A stretch of 64,000 bases of DNA. Source: Pieris napi (taxonomy: Eukaryota; Arthropoda; Insecta; Lepidoptera; Pieridae). The notes below the pieces were generated by a model. That model worked only from the letters and a program-made list of their open reading frames with translations. It did no database searches and had not been told where the DNA came from. Of this stretch, positions 12,201 through 21,644 are shown one piece after another; the stretch's first letter is position 1, and each line of letters begins with the position of its first letter. The translations under genes and the position numbers were made by a program. Location: assembly GCF_905475465.1 (NCBI RefSeq), contig NC_062246.1:6350001-6414000 (forward strand), written 5' to 3'.

Positions 12201-15200
12201 AATTTAGGCTGAAAATGGGTCGCTCTGTGCCATATTTTTCGTCTATCGAGCAACCCACGCTTTTTCACAATAATACCAGTATTTTTTTTTTTTTTTTTTT
12301 TATTTTTTTTTTTATAGAACGGGGGGCAAACGGGCAGGAGGCTCACCTGATGTTAAGTGATACCGCCGCCCATGGACACTCTCAATGCCAGAGGGCTCGC
12401 GAGTGCGTTGCCGGCCTTTTAAGAATAGGTACGCTCTTTTCTTGAAGGACCCTAAGTCGAATTGGTTCGGAAATACTTCAGTGGGCAGCTGGTTCCACAT
12501 AGTGGTTGTGCGCGGCAAAAACTGCCTTGAAAAACGCTCAGTTGTGGAACGGCGGACGTCGAGGTGATACGGGTGGAATTTCGTATTCTGTCTCGACGTC
12601 CGATGATGAAATTCAGCTGCAGGTATTAATCCGAACAACTCCTCTGAACACTCTCCATGGTAAATGCGGTAGAAGATGCAGAGTGACCCCACATCTCTAC
12701 GCAACGCCAAAGGATCAAGCCGCTCGGAGAGGGATTGGTCGTCGACGATTCGAACCGCTCTGCGTTGTATACGGTCAAGTGGAAGGAGCTGGTACTGGGG
12801 AGCCCCCGCCCAGAGGTGAGAGCAGTACTCCATGTGGGGCCGAATTTGCGCTTTATATAGTTGCATGCGGTGGCCCGGAGTGAAGTACCGCCTCGCCTTG
12901 CTGAGCACACCAAGCTTTTTGGAGGCTAATTTAGCCTTTCCCTCCAAGTGACCGCGAAACTGAACGTCGTTCGATATGTCAACGCCAAGTATTCCAATGC
13001 TGGCTGTGGCTTTAAGAAGAGTGTTTTCGAAAAGAGGAGTAGCGACAAAGGGTGTTTTTTTAGCGGAAAACGCGCAAACTTGTGTCTTCTTGGGGTTAAA
13101 TTGGACTAGGTTTTGTCTGCCCCAGTCTGAGACTCCACGTAGTAGAGTTTCGACTTCAGACACAAGTTTGTTCCGGTACTCATCAACAACTGCCCGAGAA
13201 ATACCTGCCCGGCCAGTGTAAAGAATATCCCCAGTGCTGTCATCCGCATAGCAGTGAATGTTGCTAAGTTGCAACATATCATTGATATGCAGAAGAAATA
13301 GGGTCGGGGATAGAACACAGCCTTGTGGGACCCCAGCGTTCACGGGTTTAAGGTCGGAACATGCTCCGTCGATGACGACCTTGATGCTCCGATCGGCCAG
13401 AAAGCTGGAGATCCAATCGCATAATTTCTCGGGAAGCCCATAGGCTGGAAGCTTCGAGAGCAGTGCTCTGTGCCACACCCGATCGAAGGCTTTCGCTATG
13501 TCCAAACTTACCGCCAGCGCCTCCCCCTTGGACTCAATTGCTTCCGCCCACCTATGAGTAAGGTATACAAGGAGGTCACCAGCTGAGCGACCACGACGAA
13601 AGCCGTACTGAGAATCGCTAATCAACTGGTGATCTTCTAGATAACTCAAGAGCTGGCAATTAATAATGGTTTCCATTATTTTGGAGAACAAGGAGGTTAT
13701 AGCTATTGGGCGATAGTTGGACGGATCAGAGCGATCGCCTTTTTTTGGGATCGGATGTATCGAAGCGGTCTTCCAGCACTTCGGGACAGTGCCGAGCGAG
13801 TACAGGTACCGGAAAAGGCGCGTTAAGACCGGAGCCAACTCAGGAGCACAAGTACGCAGCACAATTGGGGGGATACCATCCGGCCCGCTCGACTTATGAA
13901 TGTCCAAGGAAGATAGTGCTTTGCGGACAGCACGTTGCCGGAATGTGATTTCCGGCATCGAGGAATCACACCGCGAAATGGTCGGTGGTGATCTCCCTCG
14001 GTCATCCAAAGTCGAGTTGGACGCGAAGAGACAGCCCAAAAGGTCGGCCTTCTCCTTCGCAGTGTGGGCCAGAGAGTCATCCTCCCTGTGCAGTGGCGGA
14101 ATGGAGGGCTGACAAAAATTCCCCTGGACAGCTTTGGCGAGAGACCAGAAGGCTCGAGTCCCTGAAGGGAGTTGGGCCAATCTCTCGCCAAATCTGGCAA
14201 TGTGCTCTGACTTTGCCTTAGTGATTTCTCGTTTGAAGGACCTGGAGGCTGAGTTATATGCTGTTTTAAGTTCGCTGGTATTGGCATCACGAGATTTCGC
14301 CGCTTCCGCCCATGCCTTAAAGCATTCTCGCTTTCGACGCGAGGCCGCCTTGCAAGAACGTTTAAACCAGGGCTGAGACTTGCCACCGATCGGCACCGCA
14401 GAAAATGGAATAAAGAGTTCCATGCCCTGCAGAACCACTTCGGCGACAGAGGCGGCGACGGAATCTGGAGCTTCCGGCGAAAAGCACATAGGCCCCCAAG
14501 GGTAGGACGCAAAGAAAGACCGCATCCCGTCCCAATCTGCTGACTTATAGTGCCAAATACGGCGACAACCCATAAAGCGGGGCCGTGAAGGGCGCGTAGA
14601 TGGCACAGTACTCCGGACCACACAATGATCTGATGAACCCAATGGCGGGTCAACAGAGACTTGATAGTTCTCCGGATGTGAAGTCAGCAGAAGGTCCAAC
14701 AAAGAGGGTTTATGACCATCCACATCTGGTATTCGCGTAATCGCAGGGACCATTTGTGTCAGGTCGTAGGCTAAAGCAAAGTCGTGAAAGGATCTTCCCG
14801 CGTGATCGGTAGTTTCAGAGCCGAGCCAATCGGCATGGTGGGCGTTAAAATCGCCAAGTATCACGATTTCAGCGGTAGGAACCCTTTCGAGCAGGGAATC
14901 TGTAGCCATTTGGATGTGCTCAATGAGTCGGTCAGTTTCGATATTTCCGCTATGGGACCTATACAGGCATGCGTAGAATCGCGGATGGTCATCGCAGTCT
15001 ACGCGCAGCCAGAGGTTAGATAGGTCCCTTCCTTCAAGCGTCCCGAGGCGACGAGAACAGATATCCTCTCTGACGTACACGCAAACTCCCGCCCGCGGCA
15101 CAAATGAATGTTCCAATTTGTACCCCGGGTAGGAGAGGTAGGAAGTATCAGCCGGGGAGGAAATCTGAGTCTCGGTAAGAAAGAGCAAGGCCGGCTTCGC

Positions 15201-16676
15201 AGTCTCTAAATGGTAGTGGACTGCGTTGATATTGGTATTGAGCCCCCTAACATTTGTGAAGTCCACGGCGAGTGTGGACGGGGGTGCCTTTGTAGGTTTG
15301 CTCCGTTTGCCCCGAGAACGAATTATGTTATTTTTTTCGAGCGCAGAATTGCCCCCCCCAGAATACGAAGGGCAGCCTGTGCGTCCACCACCGGGCGCAG
15401 AGTGTCCCGGTGTTGGACGCCCAGAGGGGGATTCTCCACCGCGAGCGCGTGTGGTACCCCCCTGGGGTAGATTCTGTCTTTTTTTCTGCACCTTCATATT
15501 TCTTGTAGAGGGGGGGGGGGGGGGGGAAATGGGCTTTTTGTTCATTACCACTTATTATTTTTCACTTTTTAGTTTGATGTGCTTTAAAAGCGTGTTTTTT
15601 AGTTTTTTTAAACTATTATTTATTTTTATTACGTAATTAGGAACAAAATTATACGAGTAATACAATTTTTGTATATATTTTGTGGGCATATTTGCAACCT
15701 AAGGGATCGACGAACGTTTGACGAACATTCATCGTTCTAAAACAGAGTGGCTTTATGTTAGAATAAAAATGCCGCATCTATTCAGTTTGAGAACACTAAC
15801 ATTCGACCCATGCGCAATGGCTTGAAACTTCGCACAGGCGGCAGTAATTAATTGAAAAAAATTAGCTTCAATTTGATATATAATTAATAAATGTACTGTT
15901 AGCGGACTAACGCCATCTACAAGATGGCGTTAGTCAGCTAAGTTCAAAGACGTCACTTTGTTTTTAGGTGTTTCTAGACACACTGCCACTTTATTATAGA
16001 ATATAGGACTACTAACCAAAACGCCGATTTTTATTAATTGTAGTAATTAACAAATTGACAAGGTAAAAAATAGCGTACAAGTTAATTTAAATCTAATTTT
16101 AGTTTAAGCAATAGAAAGGAGAAAAATCTTGTTCCGCTAATTGTTTTGAGCAGTATATTACATAAAAGTTTACAAAAAACCAAGTCATGGGTTAAAAAAC
16201 GATGATGGTCTTGGAGAGGAGGTAGGTTACCTACACGCCCATAAAATCATAAACGTGTCAGGCACAGAAGGCCGTGTAGCACATACCATAAATCAAAAAT
16301 TGTAATTGCAATGTACTTACTCTTGACGACGACACCAGTTTAAAGCAAAAAAGGAAATGGCATGGTGGAAACGTTCCCTTAGCTGATCGGGCAGCTCTCC
16401 CTCTATGTTAAGGGTAGTGAAATCAACACTTTCCGAAGCATAGTGTTCATTTGCGAATCGTATCATATCTTCACTTATGTCACAGCCTGTCATGGTCTTA
16501 CAAGTAGGAATTATTTCTTTGAATATTTTTGATGGCAAACTCCCATCGCCACAACCAATGTCTAGGATCGATGAGTCTATTTTCCAATTGATTATATTCT
16601 TATATTCTTCTAAACACTTCAATGTATTAGTCTTCTGTAGACCATTTGATTTATTATACAATTTGACGTTAAGCAT
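9219..16676 (-). CDS. JHAMT: Juvenile hormone acid O-methyltransferase-like gene, copy B (complete)
   Basis: Exons are 16321-16676, 11616-11787, 9967-10075 and 9219-9394, with GT-AG introns and the shared phases. They join to an open frame of 270 residues, the usual JHAMT length. Visible features: MLNVKLYNKSN start, Gln14, LDIGCGDG SAM motif, GCDIS, and FFALNW with Trp114. The second exon continues the fold (TAFQYIYDILRDDG) and the last exon begins AIMSVMPFKIPDEL and ends LYVEKK. The expected role is methylation of juvenile hormone acid or a related sesquiterpenoid acid. Intron 1 (about 4.5 kb) carries a LINE and intron 2 a LINE tail. It belongs to the B/F/I class, and its 3' half is nearly identical to copy I. 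A Harbinger-derived element sits just upstream. Expression cannot be judged from sequence. Confidence 0.88.
9660..9766. repeat. GC-rich palindromic MITE-like insert in intron 3 of copy B
   Basis: The segment starts AGGCGGGTCCACAC and has GACCCGCCT near 9737-9745, with inner complementary parts (AGCACGAGCAGC and GCTGCTTCTCG types). It is far more GC-rich than the surrounding intron. The same insert is in copy I (62285-62391) but not in F, E or H. The long minus-strand frame through it is a by-product of the GC content. Confidence 0.5.
10275..10388 (+). repeat. SINE relic in intron 2 of copy B
   Basis: This is the same internally deleted tRNA-SINE relic as at 4800-4915. It contains 'CATCCCTGAGATTATAG' and 'CCACTTGGCTATTAG'. 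Confidence 0.6.
10471..11195 (-). mobile_element. LINE-like 3' noncoding segment in intron 2 of copy B
   Basis: On the minus strand the segment ends in a repeated TTGAATT-type tail near 10475-10490, typical of some LINE 3' ends. The body has no protein that I recognise. It is present nearly unchanged at 63055-63790 in copy I, and absent from intron 2 of D, E, F, G and H. Confidence 0.45.
11196..11500 (-). pseudogene. LINE reverse transcriptase C-terminal fragment
   Basis: An open stretch encodes NYSTRNKDK, a motif like NRNTRNKG of the LINE in copy A, then KIPSEIQALSINKFKSYIK and ends YLNDPSAWI. Only the C-terminal 90 or so codons of a jockey/CR1-type protein remain. The same piece recurs at 63790-64000. 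Confidence 0.75.
12285..15560 (-). mobile_element. 5'-truncated jockey-like LINE in intron 1 of copy B
   Basis: The minus-strand element ends in a long A-run (plus-strand T-run 12283-12313), preceded by the sequence seen in many scraps of the same family in this window. The 5' end stops near the start of ORF2 at about 15550, so the upstream ORF (gag-like) is missing. Truncation of that kind is usual for LINE insertions. F, the related copy with a readable intron 1, lacks the insertion, so it is young in the array. Confidence 0.85.
12312..15551 (-). CDS. LINE ORF2: AP endonuclease plus reverse transcriptase, 1,079 codons open
   Basis: The frame is open from the Pro-rich start to a stop next to the A-tail. 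An exonuclease-endonuclease-phosphatase domain spans roughly residues 90-320, with LLFLTETQ, ILGDFNAHHADW (about 234) and SSDHCVV (about 307). A reverse transcriptase domain spans roughly 590-860, with NYRPIAITSLFSKI (about 614), LDIAKAFDRVWH, GVPQGCVLSPTLF and the catalytic YADD (about 767). The C-terminal region has LPAEF-type spacing (LIPAAEFHHRT) and WNQLPTEVF, like other jockey/CR1 elements. All catalytic motifs look intact, so it may have moved recently, but without ORF1 and a 5' promoter this copy is probably immobile. The first Met may not be the natural start. Confidence 0.88.
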   Translation of the reverse strand: MVMNKKPISPPPPPSTRNMKVQKKRQNLPQGGTTRARGGESPSGRPTPGHSAPGGGRTGCPSYSGGGNSALEKNNIIRSRGKRSKPTKAPPSTLAVDFTNVRGLNTNINAVHYHLETAKPALLFLTETQISSPADTSYLSYPGYKLEHSFVPRAGVCVYVREDICSRRLGTLEGRDLSNLWLRVDCDDHPRFYACLYRSHSGNIETDRLIEHIQMATDSLLERVPTAEIVILGDFNAHHADWLGSETTDHAGRSFHDFALAYDLTQMVPAITRIPDVDGHKPSLLDLLLTSHPENYQVSVDPPLGSSDHCVVRSTVPSTRPSRPRFMGCRRIWHYKSADWDGMRSFFASYPWGPMCFSPEAPDSVAASVAEVVLQGMELFIPFSAVPIGGKSQPWFKRSCKAASRRKRECFKAWAEAAKSRDANTSELKTAYNSASRSFKREITKAKSEHIARFGERLAQLPSGTRAFWSLAKAVQGNFCQPSIPPLHREDDSLAHTAKEKADLLGCLFASNSTLDDRGRSPPTISRCDSSMPEITFRQRAVRKALSSLDIHKSSGPDGIPPIVLRTCAPELAPVLTRLFRYLYSLGTVPKCWKTASIHPIPKKGDRSDPSNYRPIAITSLFSKIMETIINCQLLSYLEDHQLISDSQYGFRRGRSAGDLLVYLTHRWAEAIESKGEALAVSLDIAKAFDRVWHRALLSKLPAYGLPEKLCDWISSFLADRSIKVVIDGACSDLKPVNAGVPQGCVLSPTLFLLHINDMLQLSNIHCYADDSTGDILYTGRAGISRAVVDEYRNKLVSEVETLLRGVSDWGRQNLVQFNPKKTQVCAFSAKKTPFVATPLFENTLLKATASIGILGVDISNDVQFRGHLEGKAKLASKKLGVLSKARRYFTPGHRMQLYKAQIRPHMEYCSHLWAGAPQYQLLPLDRIQRRAVRIVDDQSLSERLDPLALRRDVGSLCIFYRIYHGECSEELFGLIPAAEFHHRTSRQNTKFHPYHLDVRRSTTERFSRQFLPRTTTMWNQLPTEVFPNQFDLGSFKKRAYLFLKGRQRTREPSGIESVHGRRYHLTSGEPPARLPPVL
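15905..15935. repeat. Perfect 14-bp stem hairpin in intron 1 of copy B
   Basis: GACTAACGCCATCT, a 3-base loop, then the exact complement AGATGGCGTTAGTC. It is not seen in intron 1 of the other copies. It may be a MITE end or a chance of insertion; no function is shown. Confidence 0.6.
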
Positions 16677-16741
16677 TGTTCGTGCGTGCTTTTCGGCAAA
16701 TTTCTGATAGCGTTTGCGCAGCGGTCAGGTAGTAAGGGTAA

Positions 16742-17239
16742 GGCTAAGGACTCACGAAGCGGTTTTGTAAGTACGGAATGGAGTTTTATTTTTAAAACTC
16801 ACAAAACCGGAGTTTTGTGCGGTTACGCAGCCGTCGCGGTTGCGATTATCGCTCGCAAACTTGGCGGTTGATTATTGCAATACGGGTGGTTAAACGATTA
16901 GTTGAGTTCCAGACCGCCATGGACACGCACCAGAAACGAGATGTTGCGTTATACTTACTTCACAGAAGAATTAAAAATAAAGGCCTGAAAGGTTTTCGGT
17001 GCATCCACTGATTGTGGAAAGAGATCGTTATGGATTATTTGTTACTCTTAATAATAAGTTAAGAAGGATGAAGAAACGTTCTTTAATTATTTTCGAATGT
17101 CCGTATCCGTTAAGTCGCCCGCCATTCGATCGTAGAGTGCGCGGGTGCAACCCGCCATCTGTGGTTTGTTTTATTCTACAAAGGCTGCGGGCGCAATCGC
17201 GGCGGGCGCGGGTAAAAACCGCTTCGTGATTCCTTAGCC
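16742..17239 (+). mobile_element. PIF/Harbinger-derived non-autonomous element upstream of copy B
   Basis: The ends are inverted repeats: GGCTAAGGACTCACGAAGCG on the left, and CGCTTCGTGA then CCTTAGCC on the right. Inside, the plus strand codes for pieces such as VALYLLHRR and HPLIVERDRYG, then frameshifts before a RRMKKRS/FFNYFR-like piece. These resemble the N-terminal part of Harbinger nucleases. The rest of the transposase is missing. Copies of the same insertion are at 35190-36127 and 59379-59843, with a shrunken one at 41561-41605. Confidence 0.7.
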
Positions 17240-17424
17240 TTAGATGTTATCGTCAGAATAAAGGCAAATTCATATTAACCTGACCATTAAAACGAAATGG
17301 GATGATTTATGCATAATGCGAAAATTATAAATTAATTTATACTTTAACGTGTTGTGTACTATTGAGCCGGTAGGAAAAGAAATAGAAATTCATAAAGATA
17401 TGAATTAGGTAAATCAAAGTGTTC

Positions 17425-17690
17425 ACCAATGATGAATTTGATTAGAGATTTAAGACCTAAAGCGACACGTCAGCATGATTCAAGAAATATTTTTGTTCAT
17501 CCAGATTTAAGAACATGTGACCAAGTTTTCGTTAGAGTTAATACGGTTAGGACGTCTTTACAACCCCCTTATGAAGGCCCTTACAGAGTCATTTTAATTC
17601 AAATGTCTAAAAGAAAAGCGCGAATATCAGTAGATAGGTTAAAACCAGCATACATTCTTTTCTTATATAATTACAAAAAATATAAGAAAA
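17425..17690 (+). pseudogene. Ty3/Gypsy-type pol C-terminal fragment
   Basis: The frame reads LIRDLRP, then HPDLRTCDQVFVRVNTV, SLQPPYEGPYRVI and VDRLKPAYI. This is the spacing of the integrase C-terminal region of insect LTR retrotransposons. No reverse transcriptase, protease or LTR is nearby, so it is an isolated scrap between the B promoter region and pseudogene C. Confidence 0.75.
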
Positions 17691-17789
17691 GAAGAGGTAT
17701 ATAGAATATATTATTTTTATATATTTAATAATTGTATTTTATATTTCAATGTTACAATGTAATGTTCAATTTAAGAATAATTAATATTG

Positions 17790-18764
17790 CTAAAAAACCG
17801 AATCCAGACTGTATATATTTTTTTCAACATATAAAACGAGTATTTGCACAATATAGACAAAATCGTTCGTCGATAATTTGTAATTATACTTTTTAGTGTC
17901 AATCCTCTGTATTTCTAGGCTTAGGTCCATAAAAAAATCGTCATAAAACTCATCCGGGATCTTGAAAGGCACCACAGACATTATTGCACCTGAAAATAAT
18001 GGTATATTTATTTGAATTTTCCTAAAGACTAATAGGGGGAGAGTAACTTGAATATACACCCTTTTCGGATGAGTGTTTTAGACGCATTTTATAACTGAAT
18101 AAATTGTTCTTATCATAAATAATATTAAGGATTGATCTAACTATATGAACTGAGCGAGAAACTTAGGAAAAATTATAGACTTAACTTTGTGTTAAGCTTG
18201 GCCGCACACAAAAGTGATCAGCACTAAAAACATCTGCCTACCATACCGTGTCGTACTATAACATTCCATCATATTTGATAGGATTTTTTGCAAAATATCC
18301 ACGCAGAATAATATTTATACAGAGACGACACGCAGATGAATCGTGTATATATCCAGAAACTACTTAAATACTAAACTCCAGTACCCATGTCACATGACAT
18401 AAAGTTGAATAATGCGCTTTGTCTAATGTAATTGGGAATAAATTAACTTAATCAATCGCCCCAACGTTTGGCGGGCCTACAAAAATAATAATAATATATT
18501 TATTATTATTATAATAATTATTTCATTAATAACTTTTATTAAGAAATAATAACTAGCGTTTGCTAGAGTGAATTAAATTATTTTATACATACCTGACTGT
18601 CATGGTATAGAGATATATATCTTTCAACGTCAAAAACCCATGGCTTCCATTTTTCGGCTTTAGCAAGGGTCCTGTAGGAATCGCATGATGATACTTTTCC
18701 TATGACAATCGCGAAACAACTTGCTTGGTCCTTAAGGATATCGTATATGTTCTGGAACGCAGTT
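17790..18764 (-). pseudogene. JHAMT-like pseudogene, copy C (exons 2 and 4 only)
   Basis: Exon 2 (18593-18764) is open with normal splice borders. Exon 4 (17790-17989) keeps its acceptor and AIMSVVPFKIPDEF, but the usual stop after LYVEKK has changed. The frame runs on about ten codons to a new stop. Exon 3 is absent: the intervening 18000-18590 resembles intron 3 fused to intron 2. Exon 1 is not in place; a fragment in the opposite orientation lies at 20345-20656. The copy cannot make a full enzyme. Its exon 2 has several unusual changes, including a Cys in the VSSCDSY stretch. Confidence 0.85.
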
Positions 18765-19049
18765 CTGTAAAACCAAGCATGATGTATGCGATAAATAAGT
18801 TTTAATAAATTAGTACGGAACGATTAAAACAATACCTACGACCGGGACGTCAACATTATCGCTAAGTGCACTTGTGTTCAAATCATAACAAATTTAATTT
18901 AATAGGATACGACTGTTTACTTTTTAGATGTTCAGAAGTGTCCTGTGAATATTTAAATAAATCTCAACTATACCTAATGTGTGCCGTATAGCCTATGACA
19001 AATGTATGTTTGATTAAATTGGGTTAACTCACGTTATTATTGTTTTAAT
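18765..19049. other. No gene seen; remnant of intron 1 of copy C and AT-rich DNA
   Basis: A short intron-like start follows exon 2 of C. AT-rich sequence then shares 'GATTAAATTGGGTTAACTCA' with 40955-40980 in copy F intron 1. Nothing coding is visible. Confidence 0.4.
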
Positions 19050-19580
19050 AAGCTGCAGCATAAATGTAAATTTCCGGATTCTCTTAAGAAAGCTAAAGTT
19101 ATTCCTATCTATAAATCACGCCCTAAAACCGACCCCAGCGGCCAGTAATTACAGACCAATATCCATTCTATCTACAATATCAAAAAATATTAGAAAAAAA
19201 TATTTATTCACGACTTCACTTATTTTTAAACGCCAGTATGGCTTTAGATTAAAATAATAATCACTCACTTTATCAACTACAGCCGATATCGTTAGTTATA
19301 TAAACCAAAATATTGACTCTAAAAAAGTGTCGCTGTCTTTTTTGATTAAAAAGCATTTGACACTGTAGGCCACAACTTATTGCTTAAAAAATTGGAACGC
19401 AAAATAAACGCATAATAAGAACGAGGAATAAAAGATTGTGCACTAAAATTCTTCAAATCGTATCTATCAATCAGAACCCAGATAGTAAAATTAGGTAATG
19501 CTCAAAGATCAGAATTACCAATAACATGCGGCGTCCCACAAGGATATATATTAGGTTCATTGTTATTTTTAATCTATATT
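19050..19580 (+). pseudogene. Degenerate LINE reverse transcriptase fragment
   Basis: On the plus strand, broken frames give AKVIPIYKS, then a KAFDTVGHNLL piece, then LPITCGVPQGYILGSLLFLIYIN. This is the core of a jockey/CR1 reverse transcriptase cut off just before the DD motif. Several stops and frameshifts are present. The right break is exactly at a TTAA where the piggyBac-like element begins. Confidence 0.75.
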
Positions 19581-20340
19581 AACACGTTCACTGCGCCAAC
19601 ATTTTTAAAGAACTTTCAGCTGGTGCTTTGGAGACCTAAAAGATCTCGTAACAAGCCTATCCTTTGGTGCGTTTGAGACCTAATCAGTCTCCTAAAAATA
19701 CACTTTTGAAAATAATTTATATCTTCCAAAAAAACAATGACATATATTTTGAATTTTTTGTGGGTGAAAGATAGCTAATTGCTTTATATTTTGCTAGGTT
19801 CGCACGCAGTTATGACATTTGAATAAACTACAAATACCAAAAAAAAATTAGATATCGATTGGATCTCGTACCGCAACCGAAGATAGTTCAATATGTGTAG
19901 TAAGTAGTGATGGGAATAAAATAATATCTCAGTTATCGATTCTAAAAGTTTTATTAATTATGCCAAGTGTTTTTCATTAAAACATGGTAAGCACATTGAT
20001 TGCTTGCACATTACGCGCAAATGGTAACAATTCGTTTAATTTTTTTAGAAGCGTCAGTGCTGTTTTACTGCGTGTGCTCCAACGAAAAAGGTTTATCGTT
20101 AAATATTTCATAATCAGAATCACTGTCATTATTAGTCAATGGAGGGGCAAATTTGAACATTTTCCAAAACAAATATTTTACTGGACGATGCAGCAGTATA
20201 ATCCGGCGTTGATTTTTTGTTAGAAACCTCACCAATAAAATAGATTTTTTACCCTATTTTCTTTTAAAATCACTCATTGTTTATCAAAAATAATCAACAC
20301 GCTGGTATGTAAATATATATTTATATATTTGACCAAAATG
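19579..20340. mobile_element. piggyBac-like non-autonomous element, left end at TTAA
   Basis: It begins TTAACACGTTCACTGCG, the same terminus as the complete element at 52449-53416, and runs parallel to it for several hundred bases ('GAACTTTCAGCTGGTGCTTT', 'GATCTCGTAACAAGCCTATC'). Minus-strand scraps near 20090-20160 read NNDSDSDYEIF, acidic like a piggyBac transposase N-terminus. The right end is not clear; the inverted exon-1 fragment follows. Confidence 0.6.
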
Positions 20341-20344
20341 ACCT

Positions 20345-20710
20345 CTACAGACGACTAATGCAATGAAGTATCTATAAGAATATAATAAATTGGAAAATAG
20401 ACTCAACGATCCTAGACATTGGTTGTGGCGATAGGAGTTTGACATCAAAAATATTCAAAGAATTAATTCCTACTTGCAAGACTATGACAGGCAGTGACAT
20501 AAGTGAAGATATGATACGATTCGCAAATGAACACTATGCTTCTGAAAGTGTTAATTTCACTACCCTTAACATAGAGGGAGACTTGCCCGATCAGCTAAGG
20601 GAACGATTCCGCCATGCCATTTCCTTTTATGGTTTAAACTGGTGTCCTCGTCAAGTGTAAGTTACATCGCAATTATAATTTTTAATGTATGGTACGTGCT
20701 ACACAACATC
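20345..20710 (+). pseudogene. Inverted JHAMT-like exon 1 fragment plus start of intron 1
   Basis: This is the only JHAMT-like sequence on the plus strand. Homology begins near codon 16 of exon 1 (ACTAATGCAATGAAG), has a small internal deletion around codon 23 with a stop, then stays open from the SAM motif (GCGDR instead of GCGDG) through NIEGDLPDQLRERF and GLNWCPRQ to the donor at 20656/20657. About 50 bases of intron 1 follow. Start codon and Gln14 region are missing. It is probably the displaced exon 1 of copy C, moved by an inversion. Confidence 0.85.
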
Positions 20711-21373
20711 TATACAGCGTGTTTTAAACCTAATCACATTTATTTTTTTATTTAAAGGATATCAGTGCCAATATGCATATTACAATAAAAGGAAGGAAGT
20801 ATCTTTAATACTAGGTACTATTAGAAAGATATTTCCCTTCTTTTCGCACAACAGCGTAACATATAACGACTACGTCTCTTGTAAAAATTATCAATGGGAA
20901 ATATCCATTGTATTATTACTACATACAATGTGATGTTTTTTGTAACAACAAAAAACATTATTGTGGCCAAACGACTTAACAGATTTAATTCAAATTTTGA
21001 AAAATGTTTAATATCGTTGATCTCTTTTGCGTTATGAGTTATCGTTTTAATGTGACTACCTATAAAACACCTTGTATTTTGTAATATTAGGTTACTAATA
21101 AATATTATTTTATTACTAAAAAAGTTCAATGCTTACATGTCAATAGTGTATACTCGTTGCATAAATGGGTAGTTTACCGTGAAAACGTTCGTTATAAATC
21201 AACTTCGTAATATCAATTAAAGTCCTTGGTAATGTTATATGAACGTATCCTGCTGACCGCGCCGGTAAAGTGCGTCGGCGGTTATAGAGCGATGTTCACA
21301 TCTAATTTGTTTTTTATTGCTTTTTATTTTCGTTATCCTGTTTTAGTTTTGTTATCATACTTATCCTATTAAA
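20711..21373. other. No gene seen; AT-rich spacer with small repeat scraps
   Basis: The 'AACAGATTTAATTCAAATTT' at about 20980 resembles a piece of the 12030-12050 repeat arm. Near 21240-21300 is a GC-richer stretch ('CGCGCCGGTAAAGTGCGTCG') that may be the leader or end of the transposon fragment that follows. I see no reliable coding frame. Confidence 0.4.
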
Positions 21374-21600
21374 ATGAGCAAGAAAGTAAATAACAACCGT
21401 GCTCGTGAAATGATTATTAAAGTGGACAATTATTTCGTTAATAAGAAAGAGGACTCTAAGTTATTGATTCAAAATATAAACCGTGCCCTAAAAATGCTTC
21501 GGACACTAAACAAAACAACTTGTGACCGACATTTGAATATTATTGGAACGAAGTTCCTTATCGCGCGTTGTGAAAGGAGGCTAGACGGAATAAATTCTTA
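21374..21600 (+). pseudogene. Possible Tc1-like (DDE_3 type) transposase N-terminal fragment
   Basis: The frame opens MSKKVNNNRAREMIIKVDNY and continues with a charged segment. From memory of the family, many insect DDE-transposon proteins start with a similar SRE(I)I..V..(F/Y)F pattern. The frame decays after about 50 codons and runs into the 5S-like segment. No catalytic residues are present, so the call is tentative. Confidence 0.35.
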
Positions 21601-21644
21601 CGAAAAGTTGTCACGACACTTTTTTGCTATTTGCTATTGTAATA

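Larger units (their letters stand above)
11945..15640. repeat. Inverted-repeat arms surrounding the LINE in copy B
   Basis: The left arm (about 12120-12195) contains 'AAACACGCTTTTAAAGCACA' and 'AACTAAAAAGTGAAAAATAA'. The right arm (about 15560-15635) is its reverse complement. The stretch 11945-12100 ('GTATGTATGTAACCGACTCC') looks like the outer part of the left arm. A foldback or inverted-repeat element therefore stood here and the LINE landed inside it, or the arms come from two opposed copies. Confidence 0.6.

Noticed and set aside
12215..12445. 76-codon plus-strand frame starting in the repeat arm
   Set aside because: Its poly-Phe run is simply the T-run of the LINE tail.
13823..14653. 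276-codon minus-strand frame inside the LINE
   Set aside because: Shadow of ORF2 in another frame; GC-rich codon use keeps it open.
16742..17239. Exact 3-bp target duplication for the Harbinger-derived element
   Set aside because: Flanks read GTA/TAA on one side and TTA on the other; the duplication cannot be fixed, so only the TIRs are claimed.
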